From: Pseudomonas fluvialis
GTDB taxonomy: Bacteria > Pseudomonadota > Gammaproteobacteria > Pseudomonadales > Pseudomonadaceae
Direction of reading: 5' to 3'
Assembly (NCBI RefSeq): GCF_002234375.1
Contig: NZ_NMQV01000001.1
Span: 1-64,000 of the forward strand
Length of the DNA stretch: 64,000 nucleotides
The notes beneath the pieces are model-generated. The model made no database searches and was not told the origin of the DNA. It saw only the letters and a list, made by a program, of their open reading frames with translations. The position numbers were made by a program, and so were the translations under genes. Below are positions 40,056-49,780 of this stretch, one piece after another; the stretch's first letter is position 1; each line of letters starts with the position of its first letter.

Positions 40056-41618
40056 TCAGCACTCCACAAAAAAGGCCGGCAGCTGCTCTGCCTCGCCCAG
40101 GCTCACCCCCGAGGCACGCACGCAGGCCTGGCGGGCAAATTCCAGATCCGCCGCATAGGCGGCATACACGCGGTACAACGGCGTGCCGGCGCTGACCCGC
40201 GCGCCCAGCTTGTGCAGCAGGTCAAGGCCAGCGCCCTGTACCTTGGGCGCACCGGCCAGACGGGCAATACGCGCTAACTGCAGGTTGTCGATGGCGACCA
40301 GCACACCCTCCGTGTCGGCACACACCTCGAAGCTCAGCGGCGCCAGCGGTGGATTCCGGTAGTCGAACTCTCGCAGCCCCTGCGCCTGCATGATCGCGTG
40401 CATCTTGGCCAGGGCCCGCCCGGAATCGAGGATATCGCGGGCAATGGCAAAGCCATCGCCACCGCGCACATCCGGGTCGAACTCAAGCATGCGCCCGGCC
40501 AGGCGCAGCGATTTCTGACGCAGGTCGTTGGGCGCGGCCGGATCATTGGTCAGTACCTGCAGGACATCACGCGCCTCCAGCACCGGGCCAATACCATTAC
40601 CCACCGGCTGCCGACCGTCACTGATGATCACGTCAATGGCCAGCCCCATGCGCCCGGCCACATACTCGAACAGCTTGCGCAGCTTCTGTGCCTCGGGCAT
40701 GGAGCGCACCTTGGCGCTCGGCCCGACCGGGATATCCAGCAACAGGTGGGTAGAGCCGGCAGCGACTTTCTTGGAAAGGATCGAGGCCACCATCTGTCCG
40801 GGCGAATCCAGGGACAGCGGCCGCTCCACGGCAATCAGCACATCGTCGGCCGGCGACAGATCGCTGGTGCCCCCCCAGGCCAGGCAGCCGCGGTGGGCGT
40901 GGACGATCTCCTCCAGGCGGGCGAAGGGCAACTCGACATTGGCCAGCACCTCCATGGTGTCGGCGGTGCCGGCCGGCGAAGTGATGGCCCGCGAACTGGT
41001 TTTCGGGCAGAGCATGCCGTGGGCGGCAACGATCGGTACGACCAGCATCGAGGTGCGATTGCCGGGAATACCGCCAATGCAGTGCTTGTCGACTACCGGG
41101 TGCTCACGCCAGTCCAGGCGCCGGCCAACGGCGGTCATCGCATCACTGAGGAAATACACCTCTTCGCGGTCCAGTTCACCCTGGTTGCAGGCGACCACGA
41201 AGGCCGTCAACTCGATCTTCGAATAGCGGTGCTCGCTGATGTCACGCACGATGGCCCGGAAGTCATCATGGCTAAGGCGCTCCCCGGCAATCTTGCGGTG
41301 CAGCGCATGGATCGAAGCCGGCGGCTCGGCCTGGGAAATACTCGCTGGATGCCCGTTGGCCACGCCCAGCTGGGCAAAGGCATCTTCCGAGAGGCCCAGT
41401 TCGCCAACCGCCACGATGCATTCGTCATCCACCACATTGAGGCTGGCGAGGATGCGCCGGCCATTGGCGCTCACCTCGACCTTGGACAATGCCTGGAAGC
41501 CCTCGGCACGATAGATGGCACAGTCGCGGTGCAGATAGGCGACGTTTTCCCGGTAGGTATCAATGGCCACCCGGCGCAATTGCAGGGTGGCACTGGCGGG
41601 TGTTCGGCGATGGGCCAT
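40056..41618 (-). CDS. Thymidine-phosphorylase-family protein, AMP-phosphorylase-like
   Basis: The 520-residue protein has an extra N-terminal domain of about 85 residues, absent from DeoA but typical of archaeal AMP phosphorylase. The nucleoside phosphorylase core follows, with [15 protein letters not shown] (about 177-191) and the phosphate-binding [18 protein letters not shown] (about 207-224). A C-terminal PYNP-like domain completes it. Archaeal relatives convert NMP plus phosphate to base and ribose 1,5-bisphosphate. Here the partner is a PRPP-synthase-like gene, not R15P isomerase or RuBisCO. Substrate is inferred from architecture only. Confidence 0.85.
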   Translation of the reverse strand: MAHRRTPASATLQLRRVAIDTYRENVAYLHRDCAIYRAEGFQALSKVEVSANGRRILASLNVVDDECIVAVGELGLSEDAFAQLGVANGHPASISQAEPPASIHALHRKIAGERLSHDDFRAIVRDISEHRYSKIELTAFVVACNQGELDREEVYFLSDAMTAVGRRLDWREHPVVDKHCIGGIPGNRTSMLVVPIVAAHGMLCPKTSSRAITSPAGTADTMEVLANVELPFARLEEIVHAHRGCLAWGGTSDLSPADDVLIAVERPLSLDSPGQMVASILSKKVAAGSTHLLLDIPVGPSAKVRSMPEAQKLRKLFEYVAGRMGLAIDVIISDGRQPVGNGIGPVLEARDVLQVLTNDPAAPNDLRQKSLRLAGRMLEFDPDVRGGDGFAIARDILDSGRALAKMHAIMQAQGLREFDYRNPPLAPLSFEVCADTEGVLVAIDNLQLARIARLAGAPKVQGAGLDLLHKLGARVSAGTPLYRVYAAYAADLEFARQACVRASGVSLGEAEQLPAFFVEC

Positions 41619-41731
41619 GGGCGGTCTCCGCAGGTGACAGTGCTGTGCCTGAACGGCACGTTAGCAGAGGCATAAACAGGCCGGCCATTATGCAAAGCCG
41701 CGCATGCGACCTGTTGTCGCAGATCAGTATG

Positions 41732-43099
41732 TCAGTCGAACAACGCATCCAGCGCCTGCTCCAGGCGCGTCACGGCAATCACCTGCAGGCCGGCCGGCGC
41801 CTCCTTGGGCGCATTGCCCTTGGGCACGATGGCGCGCTTGAAGCCGTGCTTGGCCGCCTCTTTCAGGCGTTCCTGACCGCTCGGCACCGGGCGGATCTCG
41901 CCGGACAGGCCGATCTCGCCGAACACCAGCAGGTCGTGCGGCAGCGGCTTGTTGCGCAGGCTGGAAATCACCGCGGCCATCAGCGCCAGGTCGGAAGCGG
42001 TCTCCAGCACCTTGACCCCGCCGACCACGTTGAGGAACACGTCCTGGTCGTAGGTGGGGATGCCGCCATGCCGGTGCAATACGGCCAGCAGCATGGCCAG
42101 GCGATTCTGATCGAGCCCCACGGTCACGCGCTTGGGGTTGGCCATATGGCTGGTGTCGACCAGCGCCTGCACTTCCACGAGCATCGGCCGGGTACCTTCC
42201 CAGGTGGCCATGACCACGCTGCCCGGCACCGCCTCCTGGGCACGGGTGAGGAAGATCGCCGAGGGGTTGGTGACCTCCTTGAGGCCCTTGTCGGTCATGC
42301 CGAACACGCCCAGCTCGTTGACCGCGCCGAAGCGGTTCTTCACCGCGCGCAGCAAACGCAGGCGGCCGTCGGACTCGCCCTCAAAGTACAAAACGGTATC
42401 GACCATGTGTTCCAGCACGCGCGGGCCGGCCAGGGCGCCTTCCTTGGTCACGTGGCCGACCAGGAAGATCGCCGTGCCGCTCTGCTTGGCGTAGCGCACC
42501 AGCAGCGCCGCGCTCTCGCGCACCTGCGCCACGCCGCCGGGGGCGGACTGCAGCTGCTCGGTGAAGATGGTCTGGATCGAGTCGATGACCATCACCTTGG
42601 GCTGCTCGCGGCGCGCCACGTCGATGATCGATTCGATGCAGGTCTCGGTCATCACCTTGAGTTTGTCCTGCGGCAGCTCCAGGCGCCGCGCGCGCATGGC
42701 CACCTGCTGCTGCGACTCCTCGCCGGTGACATACAGCGCGGGGAGCCTCTGGGCGATATTGCACAAGGTCTGCAGCAGGATGGTCGACTTGCCGATACCC
42801 GGGTCGCCGCCGATCAGCACCACCGAGCCATCCACCAGACCGCCGCCAAGCACCCGGTCCAACTCGCCGGAGACGGTGGAGAAGCGTGGCACTTCCTCGA
42901 CGCTGACCTCGGCCAGGGTCTTGATCTGCGCCTGCTGCCCGGCCCAGCCGCCGCGCCCGGACGGTGCGCCAGCGCCACCACTCTCGATCACCGTCTCGGT
43001 CAGGGTGTTCCAGGCCCCGCACTCGCCGCACTGCCCGGCCCACTTGGGAAAGGTCGCGCCGCACTCGGTGCAGCCATACATGCGCTTGGCCTTGGCCAT
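41732..43099 (-). CDS. radA: DNA repair protein RadA
   Basis: The 455-residue protein has an N-terminal zinc finger (CTECGATFPKWAGQCGECG, residues 10-28) and Walker A GDPGIGKST. The RadA-specific KNRFG motif is present, and the C-terminal Lon-protease-like domain contains GEIGLSGEIRPV. It is a hexameric DnaB-like helicase that drives branch migration in recombination. The ATG at 43099 (MAKAKRMYGCTECG) is the family start; the frame extends further upstream only through the divergent GNAT gene. Confidence 0.97.
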   Translation of the reverse strand: MAKAKRMYGCTECGATFPKWAGQCGECGAWNTLTETVIESGGAGAPSGRGGWAGQQAQIKTLAEVSVEEVPRFSTVSGELDRVLGGGLVDGSVVLIGGDPGIGKSTILLQTLCNIAQRLPALYVTGEESQQQVAMRARRLELPQDKLKVMTETCIESIIDVARREQPKVMVIDSIQTIFTEQLQSAPGGVAQVRESAALLVRYAKQSGTAIFLVGHVTKEGALAGPRVLEHMVDTVLYFEGESDGRLRLLRAVKNRFGAVNELGVFGMTDKGLKEVTNPSAIFLTRAQEAVPGSVVMATWEGTRPMLVEVQALVDTSHMANPKRVTVGLDQNRLAMLLAVLHRHGGIPTYDQDVFLNVVGGVKVLETASDLALMAAVISSLRNKPLPHDLLVFGEIGLSGEIRPVPSGQERLKEAAKHGFKRAIVPKGNAPKEAPAGLQVIAVTRLEQALDALFD

Positions 43100-43162
43100 G
43101 AAGTGTCTCCGCCACCGGGAAAAGCGCGGATAATAGCGCACCCAACCGCCGGGCGAGGCCCC

Positions 43163-43657
43163 ATGCAGATCGAACTCATGCACACCGACGCAACAGCCAC
43201 CGAGCTGATCGCCAACCTCTACCAGTTCTATGCCTACGAGTCTTCGGACTGGGAGGATGAAGAGGTGGAGAACGACGGGCGTTTCTACATCCACCATGCA
43301 CACCTGGCGCGCTACTGGCAGGAGCCGGACTGGAGCGCCGGCCTGATTCTGGTGGACGGCTTCATCGCTGGCTTCCTGCTAGTCGAGCGTAGCGAGCTGC
43401 CCGGCATCGACGCCAAGGAATTCGCCGACCTGTTCATCCTGCGCAAATATCGCCGACGCGGTATCGGCCGGGCACTGTTCCAGCAACTGGTCTGCGCCAG
43501 CGGTGAGCCCTGGGTGATCAGCCTGTACCGCGACGATCCGCTGGGCATGCCATTTGCCCAGGCCCTGCTGGGCGAGTTGCCCAGCCACTGGTGGCGCGCC
43601 CTGCCCAGCCCCGAACCCGCGCTGCTCAGCTACCTGCTGCACTGTCCTCGCCAGTAG
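43163..43657 (+). CDS. GNAT family N-acetyltransferase
   Basis: The 164-residue protein has the acetyl-CoA pyrophosphate loop RRRGIGRALFQQL (about 94-106), preceded by FADLFILRKYRR. The acceptor substrate is unknown. It is divergent from radA (63 bases) and its 3' end overlaps the convergent GGDEF gene by 32 bases. Confidence 0.88.
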   Translation: MQIELMHTDATATELIANLYQFYAYESSDWEDEEVENDGRFYIHHAHLARYWQEPDWSAGLILVDGFIAGFLLVERSELPGIDAKEFADLFILRKYRRRGIGRALFQQLVCASGEPWVISLYRDDPLGMPFAQALLGELPSHWWRALPSPEPALLSYLLHCPRQ

Positions 43658-45203
43658 GCGCATACACCACGCGGTCGCGCCCCTGCGCCTTGGCCTGGTA
43701 GAGCGCCGCATCCGCCGCCTTGAGCACCTGGGCGACCGGCGTGGGCGGCCCTGGCCACAAGGCCACGCCCAACGACACGGTGACTGCCGTACCCGTCGGG
43801 CTGGGCATACTGGCCATGCTCAGGCGCAGGCGCTCGGCAACCCGCATGGCCACTGCGGCATTGGCCTGCGGCAAGAGCATCAGAAACTCCTCGCCACCGC
43901 TGCGGCACAGCAGGTCGGTACTGCGCGAGCAGTCACGCATCAGCCCGGCCAGGTGCTGCAAAACCCGATCCCCCAGCGCATGGCCATGACGATCGTTGAT
44001 CTGCTTGAAATGGTCGATATCCAGTGCCAGTACGGCAAACGGCAGGCGCTGCTGCTGCAAGCGCTCCAGGCCGAGGGCCAGGCCGCGACGATTGAGCAAG
44101 CCGCTCAGCGGGTCGGTAATGTTCTCCTCGCTAAGTCGGCCCAGCTTGTCGTGCAGCATCGCCAGCCCTTCCTGCATGGCGCGCTGCAACTGCTGCGCCT
44201 CGAAATACCAGGCGCGCACACGGCGCACTTCCTCATCGGCAGTCGGGCTGTCCCAGTGCTCCACGGTATCGGCCAGGTTACGCAGTGGCCTGGCAATCCA
44301 GCGGGCCAGCCAGGCAATCGCCAGGAGCGACAGCAGGGTGATGGGAATGCTGTTACGCAGCGTCTTGAGCATCAGCTCGTCCAGCTCTGCCAGGGTTTGC
44401 GCCGTTGGCCGCTGCGCGACCACCCCCCAGCCAGCGCTGGGCACCGGTGCGTAGCCGGCCAGCATATCGATGCCACGTGAATTGATCAGCCGCTGCATGC
44501 CGGCACGCCCCTGCAGCACGGCCTCCACCGCCGGATTATGTAAGACCACCTGTTCGCCCACACGCTGCGCATCGGAGTGATAAATCAACTGGCGGCTGCG
44601 ATCGACCACGTAGAAGTGCGTACCGTCACGGTAATAGTGCTCGGCCAGCAAGGCATGCAAGGCATTGGGCTGCTGCAGATAGAGCGTGCCCCCTACCAGG
44701 CCGAGAGCCTGGCCGGCGGCATCCACCACCGGATAGGAGAGAAACACCAGCAGTTCGCCATTGACGCCGCGAAAGGGTTGCGACACCCAGGAGCGCTGGC
44801 CATGTCCGTCATCGGCTACCGTGCCCTGGCTACGCAGGCCCAACATGGCAAGACCGTCGCTGGACGTGGCGATGATCCGCCCCTGTCGGTCATGTACGGT
44901 AACCGCGTTGAAGCTGCGGCTCAGGCGACTCAGGCGTTCAGCCTCATCCATCCGCGCCGCGGCATCTGCCCAGCTCTCAGCCAGGCGACCAGCGCTATAG
45001 GCCAGTTGCTCAAGGGTGTTGAGCAAAAACAGCTCCGTGCTGGCGGCCTGTTTGGCGGCATACACCCGGTTGGCCTCCAGGGTCTGCGCCATCAGCAGAT
45101 CGCGCTCGGTCTGGTAGCTCGAAAGAACGGCGTTGATGAAGGTCACCAGCCCGACCGCCAGCCCCAGCAAAACGATCAACAGGCGCAGATCAGGTTTGAA
45201 CAT
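43626..45203 (-). CDS. Membrane dCache-GGDEF diguanylate cyclase
   Basis: The 525-residue protein has transmembrane helices at about 8-30 and 287-307 flanking a periplasmic dCache-type sensor domain, then a cytosolic linker and a GGDEF domain. The active site is SGGEEF and an intact I-site (RSTD) lies five residues before it, so it should be an active, product-inhibited diguanylate cyclase. The ligand is unknown. Its 3' end overlaps the GNAT gene. Confidence 0.92.
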   Translation of the reverse strand: MFKPDLRLLIVLLGLAVGLVTFINAVLSSYQTERDLLMAQTLEANRVYAAKQAASTELFLLNTLEQLAYSAGRLAESWADAAARMDEAERLSRLSRSFNAVTVHDRQGRIIATSSDGLAMLGLRSQGTVADDGHGQRSWVSQPFRGVNGELLVFLSYPVVDAAGQALGLVGGTLYLQQPNALHALLAEHYYRDGTHFYVVDRSRQLIYHSDAQRVGEQVVLHNPAVEAVLQGRAGMQRLINSRGIDMLAGYAPVPSAGWGVVAQRPTAQTLAELDELMLKTLRNSIPITLLSLLAIAWLARWIARPLRNLADTVEHWDSPTADEEVRRVRAWYFEAQQLQRAMQEGLAMLHDKLGRLSEENITDPLSGLLNRRGLALGLERLQQQRLPFAVLALDIDHFKQINDRHGHALGDRVLQHLAGLMRDCSRSTDLLCRSGGEEFLMLLPQANAAVAMRVAERLRLSMASMPSPTGTAVTVSLGVALWPGPPTPVAQVLKAADAALYQAKAQGRDRVVYAPTGEDSAAGS

Positions 45204-45421
45204 TCGCGTCTCACCCTCCCCACGGCACGAGTGACGTCGTTGCTATGTCTCAGCGTAGCCCTACTACGACGCCGCACAGCGCCCGACCTGGCAACCCCTG
45301 GCAAATGCACATGACCTCTCGCAGCCATCGTGCTGGCCAGCAGGCAACAGACGGCAGTTTAGCCGGGATGGCGGGTAAATCGACATGCCAGCCCTTACGC
45401 ATCCAGCCGCAAAAGCCGTTT

Positions 45422-45441
45422 GTTAATGATAAATAGTCGCA
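45422..45441 (+). promoter_or_regulatory. Fur box upstream of fecI
   Basis: GTTAATGATAAATAGTCGC (45422-45440) matches the 19-base Fur consensus GATAATGATAATCATTATC at 13 positions. The same core AATGATAAAxAxTCGCATT recurs at 51562-51580. It lies 30-50 bases before the fecI start, so iron should repress the cluster. The rest of 45204-45471 shows no other recognisable element. Confidence 0.6.
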
Positions 45442-45471
45442 TTAATATGCGCGAATATTTCCACTTCCTGG

Positions 45472-45978
45472 ATGTTTGCCGTGCCTGCCGCTCTCAACCA
45501 TGTCGCCAGTCTTTACCAGCAGCATCACCGCTGGCTGCTGGGCTGGTTGCGCCAACGCCTGGATTGTCCGGCCCAGGCTGCCGACCTGAGCCAGGACACC
45601 TTTGTGCGCCTCCTCCAGCAACCGCAACGCCCCACCATCGACGAGCCGCGTGCCTTGCTGGGCACCATCGCACGGGGCCTGCTGATCGATCACTATCGCC
45701 GGCGCAGCCTGGAACGCGCCTACCTGCAAGCACTGGCCGTGTTGCCGGAGCCTCTGCACCCGGGCCCGGAAGAACAATTGCAACACCTGCAGACCCTGGT
45801 CGCGCTGGACCGTGTCCTCGATGGGCTCAAACCGTGCGTGCGCGAAACCTTCCTGCTTTCCCAGGTTGAAGGCCTCGCTTATGCGGAGATTGCCCAGCGC
45901 CTGGGACGCTCGATCAGTTCCATCCAGCAGTACATGGGCCAGGCCCTGCGCCATTGCCACCGCCAGGGGCTGCTATGA
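45472..45978 (+). CDS. fecI: ECF sigma factor of the FecI type
   Basis: The 168-residue sigma factor has region 2 (YQQHHRWLLGWLRQRL ... QAADLSQDTFVRLLQ) and region 4 (LDGLKPCVRETFLLSQVEGLAYAEIAQRLGRSISSIQQY). These are typical of the iron-starvation sigma factors that transcribe TonB receptor genes. It should be held by FecR until the receptor is loaded. Its TGA overlaps the fecR ATG (ATGA). A GTG nine bases downstream is an alternative start. Confidence 0.92.
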   Translation: MFAVPAALNHVASLYQQHHRWLLGWLRQRLDCPAQAADLSQDTFVRLLQQPQRPTIDEPRALLGTIARGLLIDHYRRRSLERAYLQALAVLPEPLHPGPEEQLQHLQTLVALDRVLDGLKPCVRETFLLSQVEGLAYAEIAQRLGRSISSIQQYMGQALRHCHRQGLL

Positions 45979-46901
45979 ATGCACCAGACGATACGCTGTT
46001 GGAGCAGGCTATCGACTGGCGCGTATGCCTGCTCTCCGGCCACGCCACGCCCGAGCAACAAGCGGCCTGCCTGGCCTGGCGTCAAACCAGCGCAGCACAT
46101 GAAGCCGCCTGGCAGCGCCTGGAACGCTTCAGCGAGCGCCTGGGCAGTCTACCCCCAGCCCTGCTGCAGCCCACCCTGCAAAAAGCCCGACATGACCCGC
46201 AGCGCCGCCGGGCCTTGCGCCAACTAAGTGTGTGCGGCCTGCTGCTCGGCGGCACGGTGCTGGGCCTTGACCAGGCACCCTGGCCTACCTGGCTGGCCAA
46301 CCAGCGCACGGCCATCGGCGAGCGTCGCCAGTGGCGATTGGCCGATGGCAGCTTGCTGCACCTCAACAGCAACAGTGCAGTGGACCTCTTGGAACTGGGC
46401 GATCAGCGGCGCCTACAAGTCCATCAGGGCGAGGTACTGATCGAAGCAGCCAGTCCCTGGCTGATCGCTTGTGCGCAGGGTCGCTGCCTACTGCAGGAGG
46501 GCCAGCTACAACTGCGCCTTGATCCACAACCGGTTCGCCTGAGCCTGTATCGCGGGCAGGCCAGCTGGCAGGGCGAAGGCGCACTCACAGACCTGGCTGC
46601 CGGCCATGACTACTGGGTGCGCGACACCCAGGCACAACTTGCCGGCCCCGCCGACATCGACCGTAGTCGCTGGCAACAGGGCCTGCTGGTAGCCAAGCAG
46701 ATGCCGCTGGCCGAACTACTCGGCGCATTGCGCAGGCAGCGCCATGGCCTCTTGCGCTGGGCGCCGCAAGTCGCCGCCTTGCGCATCTCCGGGGTTTTTC
46801 CGCTGGATGACACGGAACGTGTGCTGCAGGCCGTCGCCCGAACCCTGCCGGTACGCCTGCACTACCGCACGCGCTACTGGGTCAGCGTGGAACCTGCCTA
46901 A
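45975..46901 (+). CDS. fecR: FecR-type anti-sigma/sigma regulator
   Basis: The 308-residue protein has a cytoplasmic DUF4880-type N-terminus (DWRVCLLSGHATPEQQAACLAWRQ), a single hydrophobic stretch (about 80-100) and the periplasmic FecR domain. The C-terminal part (RISGVFPLDDTERVLQAVARTLPVRLHYR) is the STN-like segment that contacts the receptor. It transmits the loaded-receptor signal to FecI. It follows fecI with a four-base overlap and precedes the receptor by 70 bases. Confidence 0.92.
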   Translation: MNAPDDTLLEQAIDWRVCLLSGHATPEQQAACLAWRQTSAAHEAAWQRLERFSERLGSLPPALLQPTLQKARHDPQRRRALRQLSVCGLLLGGTVLGLDQAPWPTWLANQRTAIGERRQWRLADGSLLHLNSNSAVDLLELGDQRRLQVHQGEVLIEAASPWLIACAQGRCLLQEGQLQLRLDPQPVRLSLYRGQASWQGEGALTDLAAGHDYWVRDTQAQLAGPADIDRSRWQQGLLVAKQMPLAELLGALRRQRHGLLRWAPQVAALRISGVFPLDDTERVLQAVARTLPVRLHYRTRYWVSVEPA

Positions 46902-46971
46902 AAAAAATTGCAGGTTTTGCACGCTCGTTCGGCCTCCTTGCCAACAGCCATTGGCCACCGGAGCCCACACC

Positions 46972-49485
46972 ATGCGTCATGCCGTCGCCCCTACCCTGCT
47001 CAGCCTCTGCCTGCGCGCCAGCCTGCTCGGCCTGGCCAGCGGGCCACTCCTGGCCCAGGCAGCCGGGCAACCCTTCCAAATCGCCGCTGGGCCACTGGAG
47101 CAGGCGCTCAACAGTTTTGCCAGCCAGGCTGGCATCCTGCTCAGCTACGACCCGCAACTCAGCCAGGGACGCCAGGCGCCCCCCCTGCATGGCGACTACG
47201 CCATCGCCGATGGTCTGGCCCAGTTGCTCGCCGGCAGTGGCCTGCGTGCCGTACGCAGTGCCGACGGCAGTTACCATCTGGAGCTGGCCGCCGAACAAGG
47301 CCAGCTGCAATTGCAAAGTCTCAGCGTGATGGCCGAGCTGGACAGCCCGGTCGGCGAAGACCGCGGTTATGTCGCCTACAACAGTCGCAGCGCCAGCAAG
47401 ACCAACACCCCACTGGCCGCTACGCCGCGCTCGGTCAGCGTGGTCACCCAGCAACAGCTCAAGGACCGCAACAGCCAAACCATCAGCGATGCACTGCGCT
47501 ACTCGGCAGGTATCCAGGGCGGCTACTTTGGCGAGGACAACAAGCAGGACTGGTTCATCCTGCGCGGCTTCAAGCAAGCCAACAACGGCCTGTTCCAGGA
47601 TGGCGTACGCGTCTATTCCAGCGGCTTCTACAGCTGGCAGGTCGATCCTTACCTGCTCGAACGTGTCGAAGTTCTCAAAGGTGCCTCCTCGGTGCTGTAT
47701 GGCCAGTCCACGCCAGGCGGCATCATCAACCTGCAAAGCAAACGCCCGAATGCCGAGGCACGCAACGAAGTCGGCCTGCAATACGGCAGCTTCTCCCGCC
47801 AGCAACTGCACTTTGACGTGGGCAGCGACCTGGACAGCCAGGGCAGCATGCGTTTTCGCCTGGTCGGCCTGAGTCGCGACACCGGCACCCAGGTCGAGCA
47901 GGTGGACAGTGAACGACTGCTGCTGGCTCCGTCGCTGCGGATCGACTTCGCCGAAGACAGCTCGCTGACCCTGCTGGCCAGCTGGCAGCAGGATAATTCC
48001 CAGCCACAGCTGCAGTTCCTGCCGGCAGAAGGCAGCCTGTGGGCAACCGGCAACGGACGCATCGCTGACGATGTCGCGGTCGGCAATCCGGCCTATGAGA
48101 AGTTCGACCGCCGCCAGTTCAATATCGGCTATGAGCTCAACCACCGCCTCGACGAGCACTGGGACTTCCAGCAGAACATGCGCTACGGCAAGCTGGATGT
48201 CGAGTTACGCCAGATGTACTACGCCGGCCATGCCATCGACCTGCTCAACCGGGCCGCCGGCGTCCTCGCCAGCCGTCTCAACCTGCCTTTCGACACGGCA
48301 TTCGCCCTGGCCAGCGGCGCACTGCCCGACCTCAACGATCCCTCGCGTCGCACCATCATGCGCGGTCTGACGTATACCGATGGCCAAGCCGACAACCTCT
48401 CGCTGGACAATCGACTGCTCCAGCACTGGAGCCAGGACAACCTGGAAAGCACCCTGCTGCTCGGCCTCGACTACCAGCAATTGCACATCGACGAACAGGC
48501 TTTTGCCAGCGACCCGCTGGTTCGCGAACCCCTGGATATCTACCAGCCTATCTACCCGGCCGGCACCAGCCTGATCAACAGCGCCACGCTGGCCCCCTTG
48601 AGCGCCGCGGACCTGCAACACAAGCAGACCCGTGCCGACCAGCTGGGTTTGTACCTGCAACATCAGCTCAAGCTTGACGAGCGCTGGGTCAGCCAGCTGG
48701 CCATGCGCTATGACGATGCACGCAGCGACCTGAACAACCGCAGCAGCGGCGTCAACAAGAGCCTGCGCGACCATGCCATGACCTGGAGTGCCGGCCTGGC
48801 CTACCTGGCCGACCACGGCCTGACTCCCTACGCCAGCTACTCGGAGTTCTTCCTGCCGGTTACCGACATCAACCCCAGCAGCGGTGAGCCGTATCAGCCA
48901 GAACAGGGCGAGCAGTACGAAGTCGGCGTGAAATACCTGCCCGAACAGCTCGACGCCAGCGTCAGCCTGGCCCTCTTCGAGCTGACCCAGGACAACGTGC
49001 GCAAGAATGGCAGCAATGGTGTGCGTACCCAGCTGGGCCAGGTGCGTAGCCGCGGCGTGGAGCTGGAGGCCAGTGCCGACCTCAGCCCGCAGCTGCAACT
49101 GACAGGGGCGCTCACCCTGCTCGACGCGCAGACCCGCCGTAGTACGCTGGCCGCCGAGCAGGGCCGGCGCCCCTCGCAGGTCGCCGAACGCCTCGCCTCG
49201 CTGTGGGCGGTCTACCACTTCGACCAGGGCCCGCTGAGCGGCTTTAACCTGGGCATGGGCGCCCGCTACACCGGAGCCAGCTACGGCGACAATCAGGAAA
49301 GCGCCCAACTTCGCGTGCCGTCCTTTACCGTGTATGACGCCATGCTCAGCTACCGGCTGGACGACCTGACCCTGCAACTCAACGCCAACAACCTCACCGA
49401 CAAGCAATACATTGCCACCTGTGATTACTACTGCTGGTACGGCAACCGACGCAACCTGATCGCCAGCCTCAGCTATGCCTGGTAA
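46972..49485 (+). CDS. TonB-dependent siderophore receptor/transducer with STN domain
   Basis: The 837-residue outer-membrane protein has a signal peptide (cleavage after about residue 25). A secretin/TonB N-terminal signalling domain (about 30-105: FQIAAGPLEQALNSFASQAGILLSYD) is followed by a plug (TPRSVSVVTQQQLKDR ... ILRGF ... ERVEVLKGASSVLYGQSTPGGIINL) and a 22-stranded barrel ending in aromatic Trp. The STN domain shows that it signals through the adjacent FecR/FecI. The siderophore cannot be read from the sequence; hydroxamate receptors such as FoxA/FhuA are the general class. The ATG at 46972 opens the signal peptide. Confidence 0.93.
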   Translation: MRHAVAPTLLSLCLRASLLGLASGPLLAQAAGQPFQIAAGPLEQALNSFASQAGILLSYDPQLSQGRQAPPLHGDYAIADGLAQLLAGSGLRAVRSADGSYHLELAAEQGQLQLQSLSVMAELDSPVGEDRGYVAYNSRSASKTNTPLAATPRSVSVVTQQQLKDRNSQTISDALRYSAGIQGGYFGEDNKQDWFILRGFKQANNGLFQDGVRVYSSGFYSWQVDPYLLERVEVLKGASSVLYGQSTPGGIINLQSKRPNAEARNEVGLQYGSFSRQQLHFDVGSDLDSQGSMRFRLVGLSRDTGTQVEQVDSERLLLAPSLRIDFAEDSSLTLLASWQQDNSQPQLQFLPAEGSLWATGNGRIADDVAVGNPAYEKFDRRQFNIGYELNHRLDEHWDFQQNMRYGKLDVELRQMYYAGHAIDLLNRAAGVLASRLNLPFDTAFALASGALPDLNDPSRRTIMRGLTYTDGQADNLSLDNRLLQHWSQDNLESTLLLGLDYQQLHIDEQAFASDPLVREPLDIYQPIYPAGTSLINSATLAPLSAADLQHKQTRADQLGLYLQHQLKLDERWVSQLAMRYDDARSDLNNRSSGVNKSLRDHAMTWSAGLAYLADHGLTPYASYSEFFLPVTDINPSSGEPYQPEQGEQYEVGVKYLPEQLDASVSLALFELTQDNVRKNGSNGVRTQLGQVRSRGVELEASADLSPQLQLTGALTLLDAQTRRSTLAAEQGRRPSQVAERLASLWAVYHFDQGPLSGFNLGMGARYTGASYGDNQESAQLRVPSFTVYDAMLSYRLDDLTLQLNANNLTDKQYIATCDYYCWYGNRRNLIASLSYAW

Positions 49486-49780
49486 AACGCGCCGAGTCCG
49501 CCACACCTTCGCCGGCGTCGGTACGCGCAGCCTGGCAGCCCTGCTCGGCGGCTACCTGGTGGCCTACAGTGGCACGTTGTGCCTGGCCGTCTATCTGCCC
49601 TTGGCTCGTCCCGATCGAGCCGTCTGGGCCAGCCTGGCCAGCTTTGCCCTGTGGGCGCTGGCCATGCTACTGGCGTTTGCCTGCCGCACCCCCCTGCGCG
49701 CCTGGCTATGGCTGGCCGGGCTCAGCCTGCTGCTGAGCGGCAGTGCCTGGCTGGCCGGCACATGGGGCATGCGGCCATGA
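49475..49780 (+). CDS. DUF3649 small membrane protein of an iron-uptake cluster
   Basis: The 101-residue protein has about three membrane helices and the DUF3649 layout (TRSLAALLGGYLVAYSGTLCLAVYLPL). Such proteins follow TonB siderophore receptor genes and precede PepSY proteins in many Pseudomonas. Function is unknown. It overlaps the receptor gene by 11 bases and the next gene by four. Confidence 0.85.
   Translation: MPGKTRRVRHTFAGVGTRSLAALLGGYLVAYSGTLCLAVYLPLARPDRAVWASLASFALWALAMLLAFACRTPLRAWLWLAGLSLLLSGSAWLAGTWGMRP

Noticed and set aside
41670..41731. Small inverted repeat (TGCGAC / GTCGCA) after radA as a terminator
   Set aside because: The stem is only six base pairs and no T-run follows on either strand.
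43100..43303. Upstream extension of radA
   Set aside because: RadA starts exactly at the zinc-finger sequence at 43099; the extension is antisense to the GNAT gene.
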